Shown here: in pieces, positions 44,531 through 54,507 of the stretch
Layout: each line of letters begins with the position of its first letter
Position numbering within the stretch: position 1 is the first letter of the stretch
Origin: Methylocystis suflitae
GTDB taxonomy: Bacteria; Pseudomonadota; Alphaproteobacteria; Rhizobiales; Beijerinckiaceae
Assembly: GCF_024448135.1 (NCBI RefSeq)
Contig: NZ_JAMRYX010000241.1
Span: 1 to 64,000, forward strand
Length of the DNA stretch: 64,000 nt
Direction of reading: 5' to 3'
Notes under the pieces: model-generated
Database searches by the model: none
The model's input: only the letters and a program-made list of their open reading frames with translations
What the model was told of the DNA's origin: nothing
Translations under genes and position numbers: made by a program

Positions 44531-46405
44531 TTAGTTCGCCTTGTATTCGCCCAAGCTCAGATCGTCGTAGGGGCCTTTGCCGTCGAGCGAGAACACCATC
44601 ACGCCGCCGCCCATCTGCGTGTAATTAGCGAGCTGCTTGAAGGCGCCGACCGCGCCGAGACCGGCCGTCGGATCCTGGAGATCGAACACGAGGCCAACTC
44701 CCGGCCAACCGCCGACGCCATACAGGATGGCGAGATATTCGACGCCCTTGTGCTGATAGACGATCGGATGTCCGATGACGCCGGACGGAAGCTTGAACTT
44801 CCACAGCAGTTCGCCGGTGTCGCTGTGACGGGCCTTGATGAAGCCGTCGAGCGTTCCGTAGAAGACGACATTGCCGGCGGTGGCGGCGGTGCCGCCCCAA
44901 ACAGCGAAGCGCTCCATCTTCTCCCATTTGAACTTGCCGGTGATAGCGTTATAGGCCTTGATCTGGCCGAGGCCTTCAGCCTTCTGACGATCGCCCTTCG
45001 GGCCGGGAAACATATTGAGCGTCGCGCCGACGAAGAACTGACCCGCGCGATAGGGAAGCATGAAGGGCTCCCAGTCCATGCAGATGTGGTTCACGCCGAG
45101 GAAGAACAGCTCCTTGTTGGGATCATAGGAGTCGAGGCCCTGGTTGTGATAGCCCATCGCCGAGGGACAGATGTCCTTGGCGAGATGGTCCATCCGCGTG
45201 CCATATTCCGGATCGCGCACCGGCAGGCCGCTCTTCAGATCGACCTTCTTGAACACATTGACCGTGTCATCGATCTTGTCGGCGGAGACCAGCGTGCCGT
45301 CGGTACGGTCCAGCGTATAGACGATGCCGTTGCGGTCGGGATGGGTCAGCAGCTTGCGCAGCTTGCCGTCCTTGTCCTTCTGCTCGCTGAGCATCATGAA
45401 GTTGATGCCGGCGTAGTCCCATTCATCGTGCGGCGTCTTCTGATAGCCGAACTTCGCCTCGCCCGTGTTGAGATCGCGGCCCCAAATGGTCATCGTCCAC
45501 TTGTTGTCGCCAGGACGCATCGTCTCGTTCCACGGCGCCGGATTGCCGCTGCCGTAGTAGACGAGGTTGGTGCCCGAATCGTAAGCGAACCAGCCCCAAT
45601 TGGTGCCGCCGCCGATCTTCCAGGCGTCGCCTTCCCAGGTTGCCGTGCCGAGGCCCTTCTGGCCGTAGTGCGGATTGGCCTTGTTGAAGTCGTCGCCGAT
45701 CAGCACATCCGAATCCGGACCGGTCGCGTAGGCGCGCCACTTCTGCTCGCCGGTGCGCACGTCATAGGCGGTCATGTAGCCGCGCACGCCCAGTTCCGCG
45801 CCCGAGCTGCCGATGAGCACAATGTCCTTATAGATGTGCGGCGCGACAGTCAGCGTAGAGCCGACCTTGAAATCGGAGTTTTCGATTTTCCAGTATTCCT
45901 CGCCGGTGCTGGCGTTCAGCGCGACGACATGGCCGTCGAGCAGCGTCTTCACGATCAGCGCGGGCGCCTTGCCGTCGCCGGGCCAGTAGGCGAGACCACG
46001 ATTGACGATGTCGCAACAGGCGACGGCGCGCGCCGCGGCGTTCTGCTTGGGCTTATGCTGCCAAAGAATGCGGGTCGGATCGTCGAGGTTGAGCGCGAAG
46101 GTATTATTGGGAAAAGACGTGTGAACATACATTTTGCCGTCGACGACGATCGGCGAACCTTCGTGACCGCTGAGCAGACCGGTCGAGAACGACCAGGCGA
46201 CCTTTAGGTTCTTGACGTTATCGGCGTTGACCTGGGTCAACGTGCTGTAGTGGTTGGAGCTGTAGTTCTTGCCCTGCATGGCCCAGTTTTCTTCGCTCTT
46301 CGTCAGAGCCTCGAGCTTATCCTCGGCAGTCGCAGCGGACATCGTCACGATCGGCGCCGCGATCAGCACGGACAACAGGGACACGGAATTTAGCAATTTC
46401 CTCAT
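44531..46405 (-). CDS. mxaF: Methanol dehydrogenase large subunit MxaF
   Basis: 624 residues: signal peptide (about 1-28) and an eight-bladed PQQ propeller. The adjacent cysteines that form the vicinal disulfide over PQQ are in [11 protein letters not shown]. The highly conserved [19 protein letters not shown] segment identifies an MxaF-type, calcium-dependent enzyme. It oxidises methanol to formaldehyde in the periplasm. The ATG at 46405 has AGGAGG; a codon 6 residues upstream is less likely. Confidence 0.97.
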   Translation of the reverse strand: MRKLLNSVSLLSVLIAAPIVTMSAATAEDKLEALTKSEENWAMQGKNYSSNHYSTLTQVNADNVKNLKVAWSFSTGLLSGHEGSPIVVDGKMYVHTSFPNNTFALNLDDPTRILWQHKPKQNAAARAVACCDIVNRGLAYWPGDGKAPALIVKTLLDGHVVALNASTGEEYWKIENSDFKVGSTLTVAPHIYKDIVLIGSSGAELGVRGYMTAYDVRTGEQKWRAYATGPDSDVLIGDDFNKANPHYGQKGLGTATWEGDAWKIGGGTNWGWFAYDSGTNLVYYGSGNPAPWNETMRPGDNKWTMTIWGRDLNTGEAKFGYQKTPHDEWDYAGINFMMLSEQKDKDGKLRKLLTHPDRNGIVYTLDRTDGTLVSADKIDDTVNVFKKVDLKSGLPVRDPEYGTRMDHLAKDICPSAMGYHNQGLDSYDPNKELFFLGVNHICMDWEPFMLPYRAGQFFVGATLNMFPGPKGDRQKAEGLGQIKAYNAITGKFKWEKMERFAVWGGTAATAGNVVFYGTLDGFIKARHSDTGELLWKFKLPSGVIGHPIVYQHKGVEYLAILYGVGGWPGVGLVFDLQDPTAGLGAVGAFKQLANYTQMGGGVMVFSLDGKGPYDDLSLGEYKAN

Positions 46406-46564
46406 CGACGAGTCCTCCTGCAACCTCGCCCGGACGCCTTCACGGCGTCTTCGATGGCGACGTCGCCCCGCAAATAGACGGCAAATGCAAGCCGCCAGGG
46501 TTCATTGACGGTCGCTTATTCTCGCTGCGCGTTCGCGCGCAAATTCGAGAGACGATCCGCCGGC

Positions 46565-46593
46565 ATATAAGTTTAAGCGCAAGGCCGAGTCTT
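46565..46593 (-). promoter_or_regulatory. Candidate mxaF promoter
   Basis: On the minus strand AAGACT (46588-46593), 17 nt, TTATAT (46565-46570). The -35 resembles AAGACA described for Methylobacterium mxaF. It would give a leader of about 150 nt. A GACGCC/GGCGTC hairpin lies in that leader at 46433-46449. Confidence 0.45.
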
Positions 46594-46730
46594 CACGATT
46601 TATCGGTAATGTGTCTCGGGAAAGATTGGCATGTTTGCTCCCCATGCTTCCCGACGTCGTGGCGCTTGACGCAAAATCGCGCACAGCTTTTGTTGGGGGA
46701 CGATCCTCCCCTCCTCTTCAGAAGCATCGA

Positions 46731-47600
46731 ATGCCAAAACCTCTCGCGCCAATGAATTCGCCTGCGCGCCGCCATCGGCTGTTCACGCCGGCGAATCTGC
46801 GTTCGTCCGCTCTTCCGGCGGCCCTGATCATGCTCATGCTGGTCGGCGCGACGCTTGCGCGCGTCGGCGCGCAAGCAGCCCACGCCGCGCTTTACGCCGC
46901 CGACAGGCGGCAAGCGATGACCGAGGCTGACGCCGGTCGCTTCGCCGGCGCCGGCGTGCTCATGTGCTACTCCGATTTCGGAACGCTCGAGCGCGCGGCG
47001 GCTGCCTGGCTCATCGGTTCGCATGACCTCGTCGTGATGAACGCGCATAATTTCGTCGACCGGCGACTCGCCCCAACGCACCCGGTGACGAACTGCTTTT
47101 TTAGGATCGCGGGCGGCGATTACTATTTCAATGAGGACAGCCTGCGCATCGGCGCATCCGTCGAGTCGAAAGCCCTGCACATCACAGACGACTGGGCCTT
47201 GCTGCGCCTGCTTCAGCCAACGCCTGAAACCATAAAACCGCAGCCCGCGCCGGACGCGAGCGATATCGCCACGGGCGCGCGCTTCAAGGTCGTGATGGTC
47301 TCGCCGGCCGGACATTCCAATACAAGCCTCGTAGCCACCACTGAATCATGCGAGGTTTATCGCGTCGACGAACCCACCGAAGGTCACGCTCGTCGCGTGC
47401 GTCATGACTGCAATGACGGCTATGGCGGCTCGGGTTCCGGCCTCTTCACCGAAGACGGTCGTCTGATCGCCATGCATAGCGCTTCGCTCGATATGAATCA
47501 GAAACGGCCATTCGATATCGAGACGCATTACGGATCGGCGATACTTTTCGAGGGCGAACTCGCCGAGGCGATCCGTGACGCGGCGTCAAAGCCGCGCTAG
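46731..47600 (+). CDS. Trypsin-like serine protease, secreted or membrane-anchored
   Basis: About 289 residues: a hydrophobic segment near 28-46 (ALIMLMLVGATLARVGA), then a chymotrypsin-like layout with His in VVMNAHNFVD (about 106), Asp in DDWALLRL (about 157) and Ser in GGSGSGLF. The motifs around His and Ser deviate from TAAHC and GDSGGP, so activity is likely but not certain. It is divergent from mxaF, sharing its upstream region. The start is uncertain; an ATG at 46752 and a GTG at 46611 are alternatives. Confidence 0.7.
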   Translation: MPKPLAPMNSPARRHRLFTPANLRSSALPAALIMLMLVGATLARVGAQAAHAALYAADRRQAMTEADAGRFAGAGVLMCYSDFGTLERAAAAWLIGSHDLVVMNAHNFVDRRLAPTHPVTNCFFRIAGGDYYFNEDSLRIGASVESKALHITDDWALLRLLQPTPETIKPQPAPDASDIATGARFKVVMVSPAGHSNTSLVATTESCEVYRVDEPTEGHARRVRHDCNDGYGGSGSGLFTEDGRLIAMHSASLDMNQKRPFDIETHYGSAILFEGELAEAIRDAASKPR

Positions 47601-47601
47601 C

Positions 47602-48474
47602 TCATTCTCTTGGCGGAATCGTCCGTATCCAGGCGACGAGCGCGTCGAGATCATCGGGCGACATTTTCGAAAAATGCGCCTTGGAGAGCGTCGACATCGG
47701 CGGCCTCAGCGAAACGCCATCACGCGCCACGCCGTGTGTGATCGCGCGCTTCAAGTCATCGTCCGACCAGGCGCCGACGCCCTTCACCGGATGCGACGTG
47801 ATGTTGGAGGCGACGACGACGCCGGCGGCGTTGCGGAAGGTCTTTCCGCCCGCGCCGAGACGATTTTGGTAATCAGGCGCGCCGTCGATTTCCTCGCTGT
47901 GGCAAGACATGCAGCGGGCGAGCGACGCGACATAGAGGCCCCGCGTGTTTTTGTCGGCAAGAGACGCCTCATCGAAGGTCGCCGCCGCTCCGGGCATCAG
48001 ACGAGGCGCCCATTCGCCGCTTCGCTGCTGTGGCGACTGAAGCGGCGCGCGGATCGGCGTCGCCGAGCGCAGAAAAGCGATGATTGCGTCAAGATCGCTC
48101 GGCGTTAGCGGCTTATAGGAGTCCGACGGCATAACGGGCGCAAGGCGACCGTTCCGGCCAATGCCGTCGACGATCGCGGCGCGCAATTCTTCGTTCGACC
48201 ATGCACCGACGCCGGTCTCTCCATCTGCAGAGATGTTGGAACCGCGCACGACATAGGATTTGTCGGCAAATGTCTGCGCGCCGCCGCTAAAGCGATTGGA
48301 GAGATCGTAGCCCGCTGCGCCGCGCGGCGTATGGCAGTTATCGCAGGCGGCCAGCGCTTCGACGAGGTAGCGGCCGCGTTCGATATCGCCCGCATCGGCT
48401 GCAGGACCGATCAGGCAGAATGCGAGCAGAGCGACTGGCATAGCCAGATACGATAGCGGACCTTTGGGGCTCAT
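47602..48474 (-). CDS. Dihaem cytochrome c
   Basis: 290 residues: signal peptide (MPVALLAFCLIGPAADA) and two class I cytochrome c domains with CDNCH (about 44) and CMSCH (about 192), each followed by a Met-containing distal region. The arrangement is that of the cytochrome subunits of membrane-bound alcohol, aldehyde or sulfite dehydrogenases. It converges with the protease gene, and no dehydrogenase subunit is adjacent. Confidence 0.88.
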   Translation of the reverse strand: MSPKGPLSYLAMPVALLAFCLIGPAADAGDIERGRYLVEALAACDNCHTPRGAAGYDLSNRFSGGAQTFADKSYVVRGSNISADGETGVGAWSNEELRAAIVDGIGRNGRLAPVMPSDSYKPLTPSDLDAIIAFLRSATPIRAPLQSPQQRSGEWAPRLMPGAAATFDEASLADKNTRGLYVASLARCMSCHSEEIDGAPDYQNRLGAGGKTFRNAAGVVVASNITSHPVKGVGAWSDDDLKRAITHGVARDGVSLRPPMSTLSKAHFSKMSPDDLDALVAWIRTIPPRE

Positions 48475-48585
48475 GATGCAGACGCGCTGTTGTCGGATAC
48501 GGCGCATTTAACGCAACCTCCTCTTTGCGTCTCACGGAAATATTCCCGGACGTAACAGGAATTTTCGGTAACAACGCCGCAGGCG

Positions 48586-49242
48586 TCAGCGCCCGAGGGA
48601 AAGATTCGAGCCATCGAGGACGGCGTAGTCGAAACGTGCGCCAGTGACGATCGCCGCGGTGAAATTGGCGCCAGTAAGAACCGCATGCGTGAGATTGGCG
48701 CGCGTAAGGTCCGCTCCGTCGAAATTGGCGTCGGGGAGTTCGGCGCGCACCGGAACCATGCCCTGATTGGCGGGATCGGCGCCGAGATCCGCGCCGATCA
48801 GCTTCGCATTGTGGAAGTTCACGCCCTTACCGCCGCCAATGATGCGCGCATTCGAGAGATCGGCATCTTCAAAATTCGCGCCGTCGAGAAGCGCGGCGTA
48901 AAGTGTCGCGGCTTTCATCTGAGCGCCCGAGAAGTTGGCGTTCTGCAAATCGGCGCGCGTGAAATTCGCCGCTGACAGATCGGCCTTTGCAAGCTTTGCG
49001 CTCGCGAGCTTGGTGGAGAAGAAGTCCGCGCCATGCATGTTAAGGCCGGACAGATCGACGCCTGAGAGATCGAGATTTGAAAGATCGATTGGCTGACCAT
49101 GCGCTTCGGCGAGCCGTTGCTCGACCTGCGCGCGCGACAATTCGGCTGCGAAGACTGGGGCCTCAGGCGAAAAAACGAAAAGCATTACTCCGGCGACACG
49201 CGCAACGCAGCGACCGATCCGTCTTCGATTGGGTAATCTCAT
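48586..49242 (-). CDS. Secreted pentapeptide-repeat protein
   Basis: 218 residues: signal peptide (VMLFVFSPEAPVFAA) and about 25 pentapeptide repeats of the A(D/N)Lxx type (LSGVDLSGLNMHGADF), which form a right-handed beta helix. No other domain is seen, so the function is unknown. Confidence 0.85.
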   Translation of the reverse strand: MRLPNRRRIGRCVARVAGVMLFVFSPEAPVFAAELSRAQVEQRLAEAHGQPIDLSNLDLSGVDLSGLNMHGADFFSTKLASAKLAKADLSAANFTRADLQNANFSGAQMKAATLYAALLDGANFEDADLSNARIIGGGKGVNFHNAKLIGADLGADPANQGMVPVRAELPDANFDGADLTRANLTHAVLTGANFTAAIVTGARFDYAVLDGSNLSLGR

Positions 49243-49402
49243 CAGCCGAACTCCGTCGCATATAGGCTTTGAAAGCCTATGTTCGTCAGTCTAAGAGACG
49301 CAACAGGACAATCTCCTGGACATGCAGGGAAACAGCGGCGGCCATCGGCCACGGCGCCGGTAGGACGTAGATCGCCATGCGCTTTCGCGATAAGGAATGG
49401 AG

Positions 49403-49822
49403 ATGCAACACGCGCAACTTTTTTCCTCAAAACTCGTCGTCGCGCTCTTGCTGTTTATAGGCGCGCAATCGCAGGCATTCGCGAGCGACGCTGAACTGCC
49501 GAAGCGCCGGCCGGGCCTGTGGCGCATTTCGACAATCTCGCCCGAGATCGGGCTGCGGACCAATGACGTCTGCATCGAAGAGAGCGACAGCATCATCGGC
49601 GCCCAGGACGAAAGTTGCGCAAAGCCATCTGTTACGCACGCGAATGATCAGATCATCGTCACGATCGAATGCGGCCAGAAGGATGCGCGTGACGTCACGA
49701 GTCTACTGTTCACCGGCGATTTCCGGAGCTGGTATCGCGCGCAGTCGAAAACGACGGCGAGTTCCCGTCGCTCAGGCTTCACGATCGACGCGAAGTTTCT
49801 GTCCGAACGCTGCACGAACTAG
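49403..49822 (+). CDS. Periplasmic DUF3617-like protein
   Basis: About 139 residues: signal peptide ending SQAFA, then RRPGLWRISTISPE, the entry motif of DUF3617 proteins, and three cysteines in the mature part (DVCIEES, ESCAKPS, IECGQKD) plus one near the end. Function unknown. An ATG two codons upstream is equally possible. Confidence 0.7.
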   Translation: MQHAQLFSSKLVVALLLFIGAQSQAFASDAELPKRRPGLWRISTISPEIGLRTNDVCIEESDSIIGAQDESCAKPSVTHANDQIIVTIECGQKDARDVTSLLFTGDFRSWYRAQSKTTASSRRSGFTIDAKFLSERCTN

Positions 49823-49960
49823 CCGCGCCCGACAATCCCAGTCGGGACTACCGCAGCGAAAGCCCTGCTCTGGCGAGATCGCAGGCGCAGGCGGCCGGGG
49901 TTCGATGCGCAATCGTCGAAACATTTGAGCCCGAGCGACGACGAGGCGTCCACCCCAGGC

Positions 49961-50650
49961 TCAGTGCTTTTTCTGTAATGAATGCAAGCCGTCGAGCGTG
50001 CGATTAACATAGGTATGGAATTGCGTCGCTTTCTCGATCGGCACGGTGAAAACGGCGACCCCGAAACCTATCGCTGCGGCGATCAAAGCCGTGATGACGA
50101 CAGAAACAAACCTGTACACGATCGACCCGCGACGGCGAGCAGGACGGACGTCGGAACGACTTTCGTATCCTTGAGCATCTCTGACAACCTCGGGAGCACT
50201 TTGCTCAAATACTTGCTCCTGGGCGCGCAAGATCGTTCCTGCCTCTTGCGGTTCAACCGCTGCCTGGACCAATTGCGGTTGTTCGATCTCATTCCAATGC
50301 GCATGACTGTGATCCGGAGCGACGTCAGGCGAGGCGCCCAAAACGACCTGTTCCTGCTCTTCCGCTCGCCGAGCGCGCGCCGCGGCCTCGACGCGTTCAG
50401 ATCGCCGGCGTTCTTCTTCTCTTTGCTCCATTGCGGCGAGTCTTTGCTCCAAAGCGGCAAATCTCTTTTGCAAAGCAGCAATCGTCCACTCGCTGCGCAG
50501 TGTCTCGTTCTCACGCGGCGCCGCCTCGGCTGGCGCGAACGGAACCGCATCAACCTGCTCTCTTCCACGAAGATTTTCTTCTCTACGACGCTCTTCCTCC
50601 CTTTGTTTGAATGCGGCGAGAGTCCAGTCGCTGAGAAGGGTCTTGCTCAT
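49961..50650 (-). CDS. Coiled-coil protein with C-terminal membrane helix
   Basis: 229 residues: a charged coiled-coil part (about 50-100, RFAALEQRLAAMEQREEERR) and one membrane helix near the C-terminus (FVSVVITALIAAAIGFGVAV). The N-terminus contains an internal duplication: LLSDWTLAAFKQR at 5-17 and LRSEWTIAALQKR at 51-63. No family recognised. Confidence 0.7.
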   Translation of the reverse strand: MSKTLLSDWTLAAFKQREEERRREENLRGREQVDAVPFAPAEAAPRENETLRSEWTIAALQKRFAALEQRLAAMEQREEERRRSERVEAAARARRAEEQEQVVLGASPDVAPDHSHAHWNEIEQPQLVQAAVEPQEAGTILRAQEQVFEQSAPEVVRDAQGYESRSDVRPARRRGSIVYRFVSVVITALIAAAIGFGVAVFTVPIEKATQFHTYVNRTLDGLHSLQKKH

Positions 50651-50861
50651 CTTTCACTCCAGTCTCTCGGTGTTCGCCAGATCAAACACCTCGCGTGGCA
50701 TTGTCAGGATCGGAAAATCCCGTAGAAACTTTCGGGCTTGTCTCAACGGTTCAAAACATAAGGCTGGGACGATGTTTGACATTTGTAAAGATCGGCGCGC
50801 GGAGCCGGGCAAGTGAACCCTTTCCGACCAAATTGCGTCCTCCCGTAGGCAAAACATCCGA

Positions 50862-51917
50862 ATGTCGATCTTGTTTCAGCCCGTGCGTCTCGGCGATATG
50901 GAATTGCCGAACCGCATCATCATGGCGCCTCTCACCCGCTGCCGCGCCAGCGAAGGGCGCGTCCCCAACGCGCTCATGAGGGACTATTATGTGCAGCGCG
51001 CTTCCGCCGGCCTCATCCTCACCGAAGCGACATCCATCACCCCGATGGGCGTCGGCTATCCCGACACGCCGGGGATTTGGTCGGACGCGCAGATCGAAGG
51101 ATGGAGCCGGATCACGGAGGCGGTTCACGATTCCGGCGGACGAATCATGCTGCAGCTCTGGCATGTCGGGCGCGTGTCGCATCCGATCTATCTCAACGGC
51201 GCCTCTCCTGTCGGGCCCAGCGCGATCGCGCCGGCCGGACATGTGAGCCTATTGCGTCCCTACCAGCCCTACCCGATCCCTCGCGCCCTGCCGCTTTCCG
51301 AGATCGCGGAAATCGTTGAGGCCTATCGGCGCGGCGCTGAAAACGCCAAGACGGCCGGTTTCGACGGCGTGGAGTTGCACGGCGCCAACGGCTATCTGCT
51401 TGACCAGTTTCTCCAGGACAGCGCGAACACGCGAACAGACCGCTATGGCGGCCCGGTCGAAAACCGCGCGCGCCTCATGCTTGAAGCGACCGACGCCGCC
51501 ATCGCCGTCTGGGGGCCAGGCCGCGTGGGCATGCATCTGGCGCCGCGCGGCGATTCCCACTCAATGGGCGATTCCGACCCCGCGGCGACCTTCGGATATG
51601 TCGCGCGCGAACTCGGCAAGCGAGGCGTCGCCTTCATCTGCGCCCGCGAACATGCGGGGCCCGACGCGCTGGGGCGCATTCTCAAGGAGGAATTCGGCGG
51701 CCCCTATATCGTCAATGAGGGCTATGATGCTCAAGCCGCCGAAGCCGCGATCGTCGCGGGCGACGCCGACGCGGCGGCGTTTGGCAAGCTCTACATCGCC
51801 AACCCGGACCTGCCCGAGCGTCTTCGCAGGCATGCGGCGTTGAATGAACCCCAACCGGCGACCTTCTATACGAAGGGTCCGGTGGGGTACACGGACTATC
51901 CGGCCTTGGCGGGATGA
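50862..51917 (+). CDS. nemA: Old Yellow Enzyme-type flavin alkene reductase
   Basis: 351 residues of the OYE TIM barrel: LGDMELPNRIIMAPLTRCRA at the N-terminus, the FMN and substrate-binding HGANGYLLDQFLQDSANTRT with H-x2-N and the RYGG loop. It reduces activated C=C bonds, nitro compounds or maleimides with NAD(P)H. It stands alone. Confidence 0.9.
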   Translation: MSILFQPVRLGDMELPNRIIMAPLTRCRASEGRVPNALMRDYYVQRASAGLILTEATSITPMGVGYPDTPGIWSDAQIEGWSRITEAVHDSGGRIMLQLWHVGRVSHPIYLNGASPVGPSAIAPAGHVSLLRPYQPYPIPRALPLSEIAEIVEAYRRGAENAKTAGFDGVELHGANGYLLDQFLQDSANTRTDRYGGPVENRARLMLEATDAAIAVWGPGRVGMHLAPRGDSHSMGDSDPAATFGYVARELGKRGVAFICAREHAGPDALGRILKEEFGGPYIVNEGYDAQAAEAAIVAGDADAAAFGKLYIANPDLPERLRRHAALNEPQPATFYTKGPVGYTDYPALAG

Positions 51918-52029
51918 GCGGGTTCTCGCGAGCGTGAGCCTGACGGATGGCGGGCGCGCGCGATCGCCTGGCGCCCCCGCGAAATGCCATCCGCATTCGG
52001 CTGGCTGGCGTGGCCTTAGCCGGAGAGGC

Positions 52030-52779
52030 TCACCGACGCGCCACTTTGGCGGGAAGAACGACGACGCGGGTTCCAGCCGCGGTTTTTTGGTAGAGATCCA
52101 TCGCGTCCTGATTGATCATCCGGATGCAGCCAGACGATTGGCTCTTCCCGATTGTCCATGGCTCATTCGTGCCGTGGATGCGAAAGAGCGTATCTCGGTC
52201 CCCTTGCCACAGATACATCGCGCGGGCCCCTAACGGATTGCCGGGACCGCCATGCATGCCAAGACCGCTTTGGAGCTCAACCAGCTGCTTCTTAAGGTCT
52301 GGCTTGCGTTCGATCATTTCTTTCGGCGGATACCAGTCAGGCCATTCCTGCTTACTCTTGATCGTCGCTTCCCCTGACCAGGCGAACCCGTCGCGTCCGA
52401 CGCCGATGCCATAGCGGGTCGCCCGGCCGCCCGCCTCGACGTAATAGAGATAGTGCCCGGCGGGATCGACCACGATCGTCCCTGGAGCTTCTCTGGTCGA
52501 GTAGGCGACGTTCTTGCGATGGAATGCTGAATCGACCTGGCCCGGTCGGACCGCCGGAACGATGAAGCCGGCGTCTTTCATCTCGCCGTAGAGGTTGCCC
52601 CCCTGGACGGCGACTGCGTCGATGCCTCCCGCCGGCGCGGCTGGATCGCTGCGAGGCGTCGGCGCAACCGCGGAGGCGCTCAGTGTCGGGCGCGTCTGCG
52701 TGCTGGCGCATCCGGCAAGGCCCGCCCCCGCCGCCGCTGAGGCGAATATGATCAGAATATGACGGATTTTGCAGGGCAT
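52030..52779 (-). CDS. L,D-transpeptidase (YkuD), lipoprotein
   Basis: 249 residues: lipoprotein signal ending LAGC, then a YkuD catalytic domain with HGTNEPWTIGKSQSSGCIRM, containing the His and catalytic Cys. It cross-links or modifies peptidoglycan in the periplasm. Confidence 0.9.
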   Translation of the reverse strand: MPCKIRHILIIFASAAAGAGLAGCASTQTRPTLSASAVAPTPRSDPAAPAGGIDAVAVQGGNLYGEMKDAGFIVPAVRPGQVDSAFHRKNVAYSTREAPGTIVVDPAGHYLYYVEAGGRATRYGIGVGRDGFAWSGEATIKSKQEWPDWYPPKEMIERKPDLKKQLVELQSGLGMHGGPGNPLGARAMYLWQGDRDTLFRIHGTNEPWTIGKSQSSGCIRMINQDAMDLYQKTAAGTRVVVLPAKVARR

Positions 52780-52959
52780 AGGCGATCACCCCTCGGCTGC
52801 TTCCACCAATATAGCTAAATCCGCGCCGTTAACCAATTCGACCGATATGGATCGGCGCCGCGAGCTGCGCGGACCGATCGCTTTAAAGGCGTCCGATTGG
52901 GTCAAGGCTTGGGGAGGAACGCCAGCAATGCCGCTGATTTCTATGTTTGGCGTCGCGCC

Positions 52960-53817
52960 TTAGCCTCGCTTCGACACATGGCAAGATAATTCCTCCAGCA
53001 GATCGAGAAGCGCTTCAAATCGGGCCGGCTTAATAAGTAGACCGTCGAAGCCGACATCCTTAACAAGCCGAACCGTGCGCTCGGCGCGCGAAGCGCTGAG
53101 GGCGACGAGAGAGATTCTGTCGCCTTCAGGGACATGAATGCGACGGATCAGCTCAACGACATCCAAATAGGGCATGCCGATATCAAGAAACACCAGCGGC
53201 GGCTTAAACTCATTCAGCGCGGCAAGGCCTCCCGCTCCGCTGTAAGCAAGCCGGACACGGGCCCCGACTGTTCCAAGCAGCAGCGCAAGCGCGTCAGCGG
53301 CCTCACGATTATCATCAATCACCAGAGCCCTGAGCGACGGGGTTGCGTTCGCGGCCGTGCAAGCGGACGCCGCTTCCCATGAGGGCCTAGCGCGCTGCGC
53401 GGTGACATCGTGGGCGACCCCGATCATGCGAAGCGGACGCCCGAACTGGTCTCGCTCGACAACTCCTCGTTCGCGGAACCAGGTTACTATTCCATCGGGA
53501 CCAAGGATCCGGATTTCGGTCTCAAACCGTTCAGTCTCACCGAGCAGCGCTGCTTCGATATCTGCGCAAAATTGCGCTCGATCTTCTGGATGGACAGCAT
53601 CCCGGACAGCCGCAAAACGGCTGAACATGCCTGTGCTCGAGGAAATGTCGGAATCAAACGGATCAAACCGCCGCACGATATCCCGCACGATGTCCCACTC
53701 AAAGCTGATCATGGGAACCGCGCCTAGCGCTAGGCGCAGCGCAAGTTCATTGCGCCGCGCCCGTTCCTCATGGGCGGCCTTAAGTCCGAAATTCGCCTTC
53801 CGCCCGAGCTGCGTCAT
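52960..53817 (-). CDS. PAS-receiver signalling protein
   Basis: 285 residues: a PAS fold at about 30-140 with the PAC-like end GRPLRMIGVAHDVT, then a receiver domain with IDDNREAADALALLL and phospho-Asp in LVFLDIGMPY. There is no kinase or output domain, so it probably works with a separate kinase. The ATG at 53817 is chosen by the start of similarity; an upstream start is possible. Confidence 0.75.
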   Translation of the reverse strand: MTQLGRKANFGLKAAHEERARRNELALRLALGAVPMISFEWDIVRDIVRRFDPFDSDISSSTGMFSRFAAVRDAVHPEDRAQFCADIEAALLGETERFETEIRILGPDGIVTWFRERGVVERDQFGRPLRMIGVAHDVTAQRARPSWEAASACTAANATPSLRALVIDDNREAADALALLLGTVGARVRLAYSGAGGLAALNEFKPPLVFLDIGMPYLDVVELIRRIHVPEGDRISLVALSASRAERTVRLVKDVGFDGLLIKPARFEALLDLLEELSCHVSKRG

Positions 53818-54086
53818 GGCAGCCTTGCCTCTCGTAATCTTTTGATAATTATCATCGATCGGTCTTTCCAGGGACGGCCAAGTTGAAAATACTATTGCAA
53901 TATCAATCTGCTGGCCAGCGGGCGCAGCCAATGACGATGCGCGCCGCGCGACGGCAAAATTGATTTTGCTCGCATGGTCGGGTAGCGCTCGCACATCTTC
54001 TTGAACGTAAGCGGCGCCACAGTGCGACAAATTTTTTCAGAGGGCGGCGAGATTCTTTTGGCGCTCTCCGAGGGCAAAATCTTTTC
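53818..54086. other. Non-coding stretch
   Basis: No recognisable gene. Short frames on both strands have no ribosome sites or known motifs. The stretch is more AT-rich than its neighbours. Confidence 0.5.
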
Positions 54087-54242
54087 TTAGTCGCAAGATC
54101 CGTCGTCGAGCAGAATTTCGTATTCAACGGTGCTCCGTAGCCGGCGCTTCCCGTCCAAGGGAACGACGCACGCCCTGGCCTCATCGAAGTAGAACACCGT
54201 CCAGCCGGGTAATCAGCTGCCGCGCTTCTCAAGAATGGCCAT
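54087..54242 (-). pseudogene. Possible small gene broken by an in-frame stop
   Basis: From the ATG at 54242 the frame reads 9 codons, a TGA, then 41 more codons (including GWTVFYFDEARACVVPLDGK) to a TAA. The continuation looks protein-like, with alternating beta-type residues, but I know no family. Confidence 0.3.
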
Positions 54243-54507
54243 CACCGACCGTCCGGTTGCGCTCGGGAGCATTTAATCGAAGCGACGCATATCGCAGTTG
54301 GTCGTGGACTCATTTCCCGGGGGACGGCCGCTCTTAACGCTTTGCGGGAACATTCGCCTGACACGTCTCGTGTCCTGTTCGCGGCATCTCCGTTCGCCGA
54401 TTGCTGACACAATTTGCCGTATCGACTGTCGCCATTCGACTCAAATTTGCCGAGGTGAGGACCAAGTCGTTTGATAGAGTTCTGCGGAACGCTCGGGGAG
54501 GCCCTCA
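54243..54507. other. Non-coding stretch upstream of cytochrome b561
   Basis: No gene recognised. A GGGGAGG ribosome site for the next gene lies at its end. Confidence 0.5.

Noticed and set aside
44750-46207. 485-codon frame antisense to mxaF
   Set aside because: It is a shadow of the strongly biased mxaF gene with no recognisable motif.
53892-54077. Possible transposase remnant on the minus strand
   Set aside because: A few residues looked suggestive, but no family motif, terminal repeat or target duplication is visible.
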